NCBI GenBank assembly: GCA_025506515.1 | Contig: CM046456.1 | Coordinates: 66,812,130 to 66,876,129, forward strand | DNA: 64,000 nucleotides | Source of the DNA: Flaveria trinervia | Taxonomy: Eukaryota; Streptophyta; Magnoliopsida; Asterales; Asteraceae | Direction: 5' to 3' | Shown here: one piece after another, positions 36,731 through 47,875 of the stretch | Numbering within the stretch: the stretch's first letter is position 1 | Layout: each line of letters starts with the position of its first letter | Notes under the pieces: generated by a model | The model's database searches: none | Told to the model about the DNA's origin: nothing | The model's input: only the letters and a program-made list of their open reading frames with translations | Translations under genes and position numbers: made by a program

Positions 36731-39290
36731 TTACAACATCTGGAGTTTGAAAATAACTTGGTTATCAACTGAATCCAAAACCCCAACATCATAAAATGAT
36801 TCATCTTCTTGGGAACTCTTATGATTCTCTGTACCAATGTTTAAATCCAAATTGATCATAGGTTCATTTTCACTATCCTCAAAGGTTTCTTGCCCTTCTT
36901 TCTCGCTATATTTTCGCCTAATTATGCTAGGAGAACAAGCTCGTGATATCGAACTGCAACTTTCACAGATGAAAATAACAATGGCATCATTTAGAAGAAC
37001 CGATCCGCCATCGCTTAGTGTGATCCTTCCATTCTTTATTGCTTTCTTGATGCCCATTTGGGAATGGTAATCAACTTTATCAACATCTTCCATGAAGAAC
37101 ACGCGGTTTGTGTTTTCTTGTACAGCTTCAATGAATCTTTCAAGATAACTTTTGCCATTTTCGCCTCGAGCCCTTTTGTTACTAACATATTCTTGATCAT
37201 CATCGTCTGTCGAATCGGCTCTTGTTGTAGAAAACTGGCTCAAGCCCATCTGCACAAAGTTGTTTCTTGATCCAAATACAACTTTGGCCAACTCTCTTGC
37301 TACCTTTTCTTTTGCATTGTTGTCAGCACCCAAGAAACACAACCATGTTTCTTCTTTCCCCTTTCTTTCCAATGTTGTACCAGACCTGCATTGGAGGATT
37401 GTACTTACTAGCTCTGGAATGATCTCTCTTTGCCATGGTACAACTCTTTTCAATGCATTGCTTAGAATCTTTACATTCTCAGAGTTCACTTCTTTGAACT
37501 TGTGCAAATAGTATTGATGATCACCATCATCATTATCTTGATCACTTGCTTCACTGCAAGAAGCTGAATTTGGACTAGAATTCGGATTCGATAAGAGTTC
37601 TGGCATGAGGGTTTTCTGATTGGACTCTTCAAAACATTTATTGATAAAAAACTGATGTTCTTTTGGGATGTTAGATTCAAAAAGCACTGGCCCAGTGAGA
37701 TGGTGTTGATGTGGACTTGGTGAAGTATAACTTGAGCTCCATTTCTTGCAAAGATTCCCAACCTTTTCACATTCCTGCAAACACATTTATCATATAATTT
37801 TAGATCACTACTACAAAATTAATTAGGGTTTTTAACTATTTATAAAATATAACAAGAGCCTAACCTGATCATTGTTGGTTTGTCTTGTATTCTCTTCTTT
37901 ATGTTGCTGGAGCCATGAAGGCAACGTGGACCCATGACTAGCAATGGACTCGCTGGTTCGACTGTAGCTCCTTATGGTTGGAGCCTCTCGTGTTAAGTTG
38001 ACCGAAAGCTCATCACAACAAGTGAACAATTTCTTCTCATTTCTTGAATCATTACTGCTAATTAATGAAACAAAACCCACATCCAATATTAGTTTTTTAA
38101 CATGAAAAACAATGATCTCTAAGGATAAAGTATCAAAAAGGTTGAAGTCTTTACCTTTCAAGATTGAGAGTGAGGTCCAAAGTGGCAACAGGAAGTGTAA
38201 GAGGATAAAGATCCCATAGAGTTTCAAGTGAAGGGTGACCTGTTTTGCACCTCATGTATGTTTGAGAACTTGCTATCCCCAACAAACACGTCGTCCCAAT
38301 ATCACCACCAAACATGAGCCCACTAAGCTCCATGATCAAATGTTCCATTGGGGAGTAGTAGTAGCTTCCATTGAGCTTCCGCTCGCTTTGCTCCGACCAG
38401 TAATTCGAAACCCAATTGAGATCACCTAAATACAAGATTACTCCTCTACCAACAAAGCCTTTTACTAGACACTTAAGTTCCATAACTTTATCTTCAACAT
38501 CTTCCCTTGAAAGATGATTGAGTGAGTGTAAAGGAAGGTTTACAAACTGCATGAAGCCCCCATTGATGTTGTTTTTGGTCTCAAATTTGTCTATAACTCC
38601 TTTAACTATAGCATCAGCACTAGCTAAACACTCTCTTATAACAACAATATTCTTTCTTTTCCTACTCATCATCATTTCTATAACACTCATGACATCTTCA
38701 TCTTGAACTTTGACTAAGGATTTGGGCTTGATGTTCTCTTTTGATTGAGAAAAATTGAGGGGAGTTGGGGAAGAGACTGATATCTCCATTTGTTCAATGT
38801 TATTTTTCACTTGAGTGCTAGCATAACCGGCTTCTCGCATCACTCTACTCACACTAGGATCATCCAAGATGGATATAACAAGTTGCTCTATCTCTACTTT
38901 GAGAGATAAAATGGGTTGATGCTGGTTTTCAATCGAACCACGTCGTTGGTGAGCTTGAGCCCGCCTAAAGGCCGCCACCAACGCGTTGGAAAGAGATGGA
39001 TGATGAGATCGATTAGGGTTTAACATGATTGGGCTCGATTGTGTACTAGGGAGGCGGTTTAGGGCCACATTGAAGCAAAGCTCAAGAGCTTTACATTGAA
39101 GAGGGTGAGAATTGTGCTGCAAACAAGCCTTCTTGAAAAGGCTTGTTGGTATTGCCAACATCGCACTGGCAACATGCAAAGGTGTAACCTGCGCATGGCC
39201 ACGCCGTCTAGCAAAACCAAGAGCTTGTTTCACAACGTTAGTGGCTTCGGGTGTTAGTGTGTGTTGAATGGTGTAGCTTCCAGCCCTCAT
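36731..39290 (-). CDS. SMXL3: SMAX1-LIKE protein, SMXL3-type, three exons
   Basis: A nuclear Clp-ATPase-like transcriptional regulator; SMXL3/4/5 act in phloem formation and, unlike SMXL6-8, are known to escape MAX2-directed degradation. Exons (minus strand): 39290-38155, 38057-37865, 37774-36731, with GT/AG introns of 97 and 90 bp; about 790 residues, close to SMXL3 length. The ATG at 39290 gives MRAGSYTIQHTLTPEA, the family start. A double Clp-N region covers residues 1-170 (ARRRGHAQVTPLHVAS, ALELCFNVALNRLP, ILDDPSVSRVMREAG). A degenerate first ATPase domain covers about 190-360 and a degenerate second from about 550 (VVPWQRE; loop FLGADNNAKEK at 590-600 lacking a true P-loop; VFFMEDVD near 668-675). 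An EAR-type LDLNI motif lies at 752-756. No RGKT degron motif is visible. All exons are open. SMXL4/5 are the alternative, but the MRAG start and length favour SMXL3. Confidence 0.93.
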
Positions 39291-42200
39291 GGTTCACTAG
39301 TGTTTTTTAAGATTTATGAAATATAGGGTTCTAAAATATGGTTAATCTTTCATAAGGTTTGATTTTGGAAGTTGGAGTGTTTACTGCATTGGCAAGTATG
39401 GTATGAGGTTTATAAGAAGAAGACTATAAAGATAGGTGGGGTGAAGAGTGTGGCTTTTATGCTTTTCTTGTAGTTGTTAGCTAAGTTTTGTATGTGAAAG
39501 TGGAATGCATGTGAAGCAAAGCAAATTTCTCTCATAAAAAGACTAATTACACCTTTCAACATCATTATAAACTGGATTATAAGGACAGGTTTTCTATCCC
39601 TTATCTTTTTGTCATTGTTTTTTTTTCATTTTACAATAAGATTAGTGGCATACGTTAAATAATCAAATTTATAAATCATAAATGGATATTATCTTGAATA
39701 TCGGCATCTCCCTCCACATATGTTTTAAACTAGATTATAGCTCTGTATATTTCAAGTAATGATATATTCTTTTTAGAACGTCAACGGTGCATTGTCAACC
39801 AACACATCGGTTTTTTCTAGCACAAAGCCCATGAAGCCAAAAACCTCCTAATGGACATCTTCGTCATCTTTCTCTTCAATCTCTCACCGAAACTCTCTCC
39901 TTCAAGGATAGTTTACAACCAATATTTTTTTCTTATAAACATATAACGTCCTTAGTCTCTCTCTTCCATGCACCATTCACGTCTATCAAGGACCGAATAA
40001 CAATCAATTGCAGAAAGTCTAATAACATTTGATAAAATTTATAAATATGTAAAAGAGAGCAATAAGTTCCTTTTTAGAGGCATGAATATTACTAAGCGTC
40101 TATTAACAATACTTGATGAATATTACCCAAGCACAATGTGATATAAATTTAAATTAATTTAAGAGTAGCAGTATAGTAGACTTACTCTTAAAAAATTTTA
40201 TTTTTATTTGTTTTTCTGCATATATTCTTTTTACAATAATGATCATTATTTTGTCTTTTTCTTTTTTACAATTATTTTCTGTCCTCACTTTATCTCTCAT
40301 AAAACCAGAAAGGTGAAAGTACACAGAAAATAATGGAAGGTGGACTGCTTTAGACTGATAATTGTGAAGTTATAGATCCAAGGCAATATATAGCTTCCTC
40401 TACTTTCAAGCAAAAGATCTAAATAAAATAATAAAGAAACAGGCAAGCTTTATCTGGACAGTGACCATATTTAAAAGGGTGTGATATGTAACTTTCTTTT
40501 TCTAAAGACTGCCTGCAAAAGCTACAAGCTGTGGAAACTTTGTCCCCCCTTGAACTATCTTTATTTTGCAAAATTCCACCCTTCACTTTCTCTTTTTGCA
40601 AAAGCCTTGTGGTGTAGAAGCTTGTCTTGGTTATAGACTCTATGCTGATCAAACAGAAAGAAACAAAAGCAGAGTTGCCTTTAACACCACTAAAATGTAC
40701 CCCTACGAAATAATGATTTACCACTCCACTTAGATAACAACAGGGTGTTTCTGTATTTAGAATATATGTGATATAAAATAATAATTAAAATTATAGACTA
40801 TTTGTTGCATATAAATGAATTATGGAATGTACAATAATTTGTGTTGCATAATTGATCATTTGAATGTTTAGTAGTTCTAATTCTTTAAAAACAAATATAT
40901 AAATTACTAAAAATGATAGTTTTGATTCTTTACCTACCATCAGAGCATTGTTAAACCCCCTTCACGTGTCACGTAGGCGCTAACGCCCTACCAAATGGTC
41001 TAACCGGTCATTCCAACCTAATTAAAAAGAGAGTATCCTGTTATTAAACCATTTATTTATAAAGAAGCCTTACACTAAAATTTCAGTTTACACAACAAGT
41101 TCTATAAATATATTTGTAGTTATAGTTTACAAGTGCATAAGAATTTGTTTATAGACAATAATTCTTAACCCAAGTGGTTAAAAGAAAGTACCCAAAATAA
41201 TTAGAAATAAAAACATTTTGATTTCAAGTTTCAATCAGAGAAAATATGCTTTTGGTAAAGCCAGATGATTTTCTCACTTGTAGGTTTTCTTCTAAGATGG
41301 TTGGAGGTGCAATCTCGACTAGAAAACATATAAGTGAAACCGATTAAAATAACACACATTTACAATATAGAGTCATTACATTTTCCATTAAAAAGTAATT
41401 CTTTATAGCTTAATACTTAATACTTAATTATTTATCTACTTTAATTTGATGGTTGCAATGATAACCAAATATATTGTGAGATTACCTTTTTCAAATGGCT
41501 ATATTAAATTTATTACTCTATGATTAGAGAACCTTTGCCGTTGATTTTAGTTCCTCAATCATTGGTTCAGTTTTTTGCAGATTAATATTTACAGTACATA
41601 GGCAGTTTCTACATTAGATATTACCAAGTCACAAAATATGGTTGGGCACATAATTTGCATATGCTATAGAGAAAAAACATAATTTGCTTATAAAACTAAA
41701 TAAATTCAAAAACTATTTAGAAAAGAAAATGGTTGGGTTAACGCTGTTCTATGATTTCATCAGGAGATAAAAAAAAGTAAGTTTTAGTGATCTAGAAAAG
41801 AGAAAATCATAGATAACTGATACAAATATCAAATCAGTTTTTAATTTATAGTCATGAAATATGTGATTTAATTCCATATATCATTATAATTTGGGAATCG
41901 ATATATTTATGAAATTTTAATATCAAGAGATTTTCTTTTAGTATGTTGTATTTTGTCAATCACATACAATTTTTTCAAGAATTTAAAGATTTTAAAGTAA
42001 AGAAGTGATCAAGACAATTTGATAGCCTAGGAATATATACTGAGTATGTAAATTTTCATTGTAATTCATATCTGTATAGATAAAATGTTGATTAATATGG
42101 ACACTATCATATAAGTGATGTTTAAAAACAGTTAAACATTTATATGATATTTCTTTTACAATTTATGATTTATAAATTAGTTGTAGTACGTGGAAATAAG

Positions 42201-43139
42201 TGCATTGTTTGTATACTCTTTTTGCTTTCGAGTAACAAACTCAGAATAAACAGTTTATACTCTTTTTGCTTTTGATCATAATTTCTCACTAAAGTCACGG
42301 GATTAATACCATTTTCTGCTTAATAATCTATTAGAAACAATTATATAATTTAGTAGTTATTGATTTGGAAATGTTCTTAGTACTTTTTTTGGGCTAGAAA
42401 TTTGTCTTAGGGCAAGAAGATCACGATGTCATAAATTTGAATAGTTTTACAACGTGGTTTTATGATTTGTATAAGAAGCTTTGTATTTATGTTTTAGTTT
42501 TTTGAAAAAGCATATCAAATGATTCAAATCAACAAAACAAAGTAGATCGAACATAGAAATAATATAGACACCTTTTGTAAAGCATTGTCGTATGTATTTT
42601 CAATATTTTTCAATCATTTCTTAAAACAATATCGGGTGTGTTACAGATTTACTTAAAAGGATGAAGGGATGCCCAAAATACAGGTCATAAGGCCTTCTCC
42701 CATACAAAATCTGCAACAAATCTCATTAGTATTTCAAAGCTTCAACGGGCCCTAAAGAGGTTTATGGTTATTTTTTCATGGCGTGTGGACGGTGTTAAGG
42801 ATCGTTGGGTAGTTACTGAACGGGTCTTAACCCTCTCATGGCCCATAGGGATTTTTTTATTGACACGATATAATATTCCTAAATCAGTATAAAATTTTAT
42901 TTATTAATATTTGATAGCACATAATATTTTTCAACATGTGCTTCAATTATATGAAAGAATGTCATATTTCCTACCAATATACTATATAAAATGTTATATG
43001 TTAATCCATTTCATCGATAATTCTAGATTTATGTGATAAAATAAAAACTTGACATTAACAATGACACCTTCTAGTGCAAACTTGACAGCAATATGTGTCA
43101 GGGTTCAACTATAGATGAAGTAGGAGCGAACATAACATG
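39291..43139. other. SMXL promoter side and gene-free stretch
   Basis: Immediately upstream (39404-39430) the minus strand has TTTATAGTC and CTTATAAACC, candidate TATA boxes roughly 115-140 bp before the ATG. A block at about 40350-40445 is shared with about 27615-27720. The 101-codon frame at 40419-40724 (minus) overlaps that block and has no domain. The rest is AT-rich without a recognisable gene or element. Confidence 0.5.
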
Positions 43140-43344
43140 AATGTAGACAGAAACTCTAGTGTTATCTTTTGATATCACCAACATCCCCCAATCAATCATT
43201 TGCATCCCCTTTAATGTTATGCTTAAAAGCCTCGATACTTCTCCTAGTGTAGTCACTCACGGGACTAAAGATGAGAGTATGGGTATAAAAAATACCCTAA
43301 CCCTCGGGCTCGGTCTCAGGACGAGAATGCTTGCGTGACGCCAT
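43140..43344 (-). pseudogene. Unidentified antisense coding remnant
   Basis: On the minus strand an ATG at 43344 gives MASRKHSRPETEPEG, a stop, then FYTHTLIF and SDYTRRSIEAFKHNIKG. The composition (basic serine-rich start followed by a DYTRRS...F helix) looks coding, perhaps a retroelement gag N-terminus. I do not recognise it. Stops show it is broken. Confidence 0.3.
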
Positions 43345-43359
43345 AATCTGAAATATTTC

Positions 43360-43940
43360 AATTTTAAGACAAATTAAAACAAAAGGAATATGGGCCTTGA
43401 AGAGTAGTCACGACTCGTAAGCTTTTTATCAATTCAAATACTTATTAGTTGTGACTCCTAATCACGGTGCATATCTCTTTGAATTCTAAAACTCTTACGG
43501 GCCGTGAAGCACAGTCACGCCCGTAATCCCCAAATTTCATCCAAAAAATGAATTTTAATTTTAAATGAAATCGGTTTATTCTCTAAATACGTTAAGTTCG
43601 TTAACAATAAAGACAAAATTCGAGTACTTATTGGTAATAGAAGTCAGAGAAGGGAAAACAAGTGGATATCGCTAGCGCCGTCAAAAAGAGGGTATCGTAG
43701 GAGAGAAAATAGGTGTAAATGAAGATACTGGTCGTGAAACTTATATAAGATAAAGCTTCACGACCCATAAATCAAGATACAACTCGTTAAATATTATAGT
43801 AACAGACCGTGAAATAGTTCACTACCGTTAATCTATAAATATTATACAAGGCTTGTAAAGGTTTAATGCCTCGTGAAGTGCTTTACGAGTCATTAAGGAC
43901 TACCCTCACAGGTCGTAAGACGCTTCACGACCCGTTAATT
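43360..43940. repeat. Cluster of degenerate CGTGAAG / TTCACGAC motifs
   Basis: At least eight scattered, alternating-strand motifs such as GGGCCGTGAAGC, CTTCACGACCC, GACCGTGAAAT, TCGTGAAGTGC and GTAAGACGCTTCACGACC occur in under 600 bp, often followed by GTTAATC or GTAATC. It resembles the motif cluster inside the LTR at 48100-48420 in style but not in sequence, so this may be LTR sequence of another gypsy element. Confidence 0.55.
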
Positions 43941-44199
43941 TTTTCCAAAAAAAATTAAAAACTAAAAATAAATAGCATTATAAATATGTAACATATCACA
44001 TTCATTTTCACACTCAAATTCAAATCCTACGACAAGTTCTTCGTCAAGTTCACTGTCAACTCCAGAAAACCGAATACCATGGACGGATGAAGAGTAAGTG
44101 ACTTTACTAAGATCTTGTCTTGTTTCAGGCTCTATTTTATCAATCAGACAGTCTTTAATATTTTGGAATCGTGTTTTGACACGTTTTCATTAAATCTTT

Positions 44200-45368
44200 G
44201 AGCATGATCAATAACGTACACTTGTGACTTCCTCTAGCCAGAACTCACACTTGAAAAACTTGGCATATAGTTGCTCCTTCTTTAAAAGTTTGAGAACTTG
44301 TCACAAGTGTATCTCATGATCTGTTTTTGTCTTGGAATAGATAAGAATGTCATCAATGAACACGATCACAAATTTATCCAAATATGGTTTACATACTCGA
44401 TTTATAAGATCCATGAACACAGCAGGTGCATTGCCCAAGCCAAAAGGCATTACCATGAACTCGTAATGTCCATATCAAGTAGGGAAAGCGGTTTTTGGAA
44501 TATCGTCATTGTGGACACGTAATTGATGATACCCGGAACATAGATCAATCTTTGAGAATTGGGTTGCTCCTTGAAGTTGATAGAAGAGATCATCGATTCG
44601 AGGAAGAGGATATCAGTTCTTGATGGTGAGCTTGTTGAGCTCCCGGTAGTCGATACACATACGGAAAGAACCATCTTTCTTCTTCATGAACAACACAGGA
44701 GCACCCCATGGTGAAGAGCTAGGACAAATGAAACCCTTATCGGTCAACTCTTGTAGTTGACTAGCTAGCTCTTGCATTTCAGACGGTGCAAGATGATAAG
44801 GTGATTTACCCACAGGGTTTGCACCAGGGATCAATTCGATCTTGAACTCAACTTCTCGCATGGGAGGTCACCCCTTAAGATCCTCGGGAAACACTTCGGG
44901 AAAATGTAGCACGACAGAAATATCTTTCAGTTCCTTACCTTTGGTTTCCGTATTAACTACATACGCCATAAGAGCTACGTAGTTCTTACTTAAGCACTTT
45001 CGGGCCTTGATGCAGGAGATAAGTTTGAGTCCTTGGAATGACTTCTCCCCAAAGACTTTCAAAGTATCACCCGACGGAAAGGGAATTCGAATGCACTTCT
45101 CAAAACATAGAATTTCCGTGTGTTGCTTGGCCAACCAATCCATGCCGATAATAACATCAAAGCTTCCCAATTGCATAGGAATAAGGTCGATGAAGAACTC
45201 GTGTTCGTTAAGGCTCAAGGTACAATCACGTATTAGGACATCAATGACGATCGATTTTCCATCGGCGACTTCGATCGTAAAGGATCTTTCTAGACTAACA
45301 CGTGGCTTAGAAAGCATAGGCTCGAACTCCAAAGACACGAAACTCCTATCTGCACCCGAATCAAACAA
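44200..45368 (-). pseudogene. Gypsy G protease and reverse transcriptase, truncated
   Basis: Protease: MFDSGADRSFVS, then MDWLAKQH near 45140. After the HFPEVFPEDLKG linker a stop and frame change occur at about 44868. RT: FKIELIPGANPVGKSPYHLAP, WGAPVLFMKKKDGSFRMCID, MPFGLGNAPAVFMDL and an intact FIDDILIYSK (about 44340). The frame has at least three stops (one at a tryptophan/glutamine position near 44477, another near 44303). Sequence ends at LEEV near 44220, before the thumb and RNase H. Upstream of it begins unrelated sequence. Confidence 0.85.
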
Positions 45369-45469
45369 TACAAAAACATAATGACTATTTATAAGATATA
45401 TACCTATTTAGTAATGACCTATTATGGTATAATAAACACATGTAAGAATTTTTAAAAGACAACGAACGA

Positions 45470-46617
45470 TTAAAAGAAATTTAACGACGTACCATTCACC
45501 ACGTCGTTGTTGGCTTGTGCTTGGTTGGCATTAATGTTGAAAGTCCTTCCACGAGCCGGTGGCACAGTTCCCGCATTACGAGGACATTGTGGATGAATAT
45601 GTCCAGGCTCGCCACAGTTGTAGCAGACTCGATTAGCAAGCATCACCGTATTGTTCAGGGAACGAAGGAAAGTAGCCACCAGATGCCCATACTTCCCACA
45701 CAATGAGCAAACTCGGCATGGAGTGTTACTCGCGTGATGGTACTTGCAAGTATTGCACATCGGGTATGGCCTAGAATAAGGTCACGCCATGGGAGCTTGA
45801 TTTGTAACGACAACTTGCCTTTGAGGAGCGTTAGGTGTTGTCACCGCGTAATTTCGGGTCGGGGTGAACTTGCGTTTCTTGTTTTGGAAGGAGGACTCGG
45901 CCTTCACCTCCTTTGTAGCTTCGGGTGTCACCTTTGCAGCAGCTTTGGCACCTTTCACCGACATAGTGCCAACCCTAATATGATTCTCAGTGAACTGTGC
46001 GGTGATAGTAATTGTCTCTTCCAGAGTTGTGGGCCTACTACCCATCACGGCATCTTGTATTTAAGGTGGTACCCCCTTGATAAATTTCTCAATGTTACGG
46101 GGCACGGTATCCACCATGTGTGGTAAGAGCATGCTCAACTCATGATGTCGGGTGGAATAAGCCAAATGATTTCCACCATCTTGCTTGAGGTTCCAAAACT
46201 CCTCCTCCAGCTTCTACAATTCACTCCTCGGGTAGAAATTTTGGATTATTATGACCTTAAATTCTTTCCAAGGTAGTGCCAAGGCAGCTTCAGTTCCTCG
46301 GTTCCTTTTCTCACTGTTCCACCACGTGAGCGCCCGTTGTTGAAGAACGCTCGCAGCATAGCGGACCTTGAATTCATCAGGACACTCGCTCATAATGAAC
46401 CACTATTGTTTCCATTGGTGTTGTAGTTGCTATTGTCCATTAAAGTACTGTTAAGTTCAGCAACCATTGACTGGAGTATGGCAGCCATTTGTCGGGCGAT
46501 CATTGCCGCAAGCTCACGATCGGAACTTCCACGCTTTCCATGGTGACGAGACATGCTGAATACCAAAAATGAGTTAGACACGGGAATGAGGATAACAAAG
46601 CATAGTAATTTAAACAA
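45470..46617 (-). pseudogene. Gypsy G gag with two zinc knuckles
   Basis: The start MFKLLCF/MSRHHGKRGSSDRELAAMIARQMAAIL (46550-46450) is followed by several frame breaks to about 46050. A basic KKRKFTPTRNYAV stretch and a zinc-binding region follow: CNTCKYHHASNTPCRVCSLC, then CYNCGEPGHIHPQC near 45620. The ARGRTFNINANQAQ motif ends the gag. The gag core (46380-46060) is shifted between frames. Gag forms the particle core; this copy is broken. Confidence 0.8.
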
Positions 46618-47489
46618 TAATAAGCTAAAGGTTGTAAGGCATGCAGAATGGTTCCATTTGGTAATGCATTACCATTTGGAAACGTTGACACGTCAAGGTG
46701 AAATGACCCATTTGCCTTAGAAACTTGTGTACATCGACCATAGTTTATCACTCATCCCAGAAATCCCCTGGTAAGCATAACTAGTCCCGTAGGATTTATA
46801 CGAAATGCTTACCTTAGCCCGAAGGCCTTTTGTCAGGAAATCCAGAATACAGGTGTTTATGTATCACACAATATTTCTTAGGTTCATGAAATCAAAACCT
46901 TGATGAGATTTATATATATTACACATAAAGTCTAAAGATTCAAGCCATAAACATAAAGTATACGATCCCTCGCATCGTCGAGAATAAGATTAAGAAGCTT
47001 CATTTGTCGGGGAGAATCAAAGAGTCAAATATAAGTTTAGGGGATTTACGTAACAAAGTTTAAGCATTCATAAGGCAATCCTATGCTAAGGCATCAAGTT
47101 GCACATAAGAAGACATAGCATTATGTAGCATGCAAATAATGTATTTTTACAAGAATAGAAATATGATTCTATAAGGTTCATGCATATGCTATAGTCTAGG
47201 TTACCATTTCTAATAACCTAAATCCCTATAGTTATGGGCTCGCATACCAATCTATCACACCCCAACCTTGTAACACCCGGTTATTTATTCTTTTGAAGCC
47301 AGTGGCAATCATCGATAGAAAGGAGAAGAGGCTGAAAAATAAAGTGGTTCCTCTTATGCGTGTACAGTGGAAGCACAGGAAGGGATCTGAGTCAACGTGG
47401 GAGACTGAGGAAGAAATGAGACAGCATACCCACGTTTGTTCGAGGAATAACATGTTTTAGGGACGAAACCTATTTAAGGTGGGTGGACT

Positions 47490-47840
47490 TGTAACACCCG
47501 GTTATTTATTCTTTTGAAGCCGACGAAAGAAGAAAAAGAAATAAAGTCCAAAGTCGAGGGACCAAACTCACCAATGAGAGAAAGTTAGGTGAGTGGGGGT
47601 ATTTAAAGAGAGAGGGCAGCCCTTACCCTCTCCCCACACCCACCAAAATCAGCCAAGAAGAGTGAAAGGGAGAAAAGAGGAGAAAAGCTTGGTTCGAGTG
47701 GATTCAAGTGAGCAAAATCGTTGAGGAATGGGTCAAATCAAAGCTCTTCTCGTTGTGGTCGTCTGTGTGAGTTCTAGAACCCCTCTTTTACATGTTTTTG
47801 AATGATTTGGGGCTAGAACACATCTGAAAATTGGGTTTTT

Positions 47841-47875
<35 letters not shown>

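Larger units (their letters stand above)
44200..47252 (-). mobile_element. Truncated gypsy element G, minus strand
   Basis: Gag, protease and RT lie right to left, preceded on the right by a leader and a primer-binding site: the minus strand reads TGGTATGCGAGCC at 47249-47237, a variant of the initiator-methionine tRNA site, directly inside an LTR end TGGGGTGTGATA at 47253. The element stops inside RT near 44200; RNase H and integrase are missing. The RT and PR motifs are chromovirus/Tekay-like. Confidence 0.82.

Noticed and set aside
36837..37511. Plus-strand open frames overlapping the SMXL gene
   Set aside because: They are shadows of the minus-strand exon 3, which has clear homology and splice sites.
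40419..40724. 101-codon minus-strand frame
   Set aside because: No recognisable domain; it overlaps the duplicated non-coding block upstream of SMXL and is likely a chance frame.
44092..44136. GTAAGT ... TTTCAG as a mini-intron of a Myb/SANT-type gene start
   Set aside because: It would be only about 45 bp, too short for a plant intron, and the coding segments around it are too short to support a gene.
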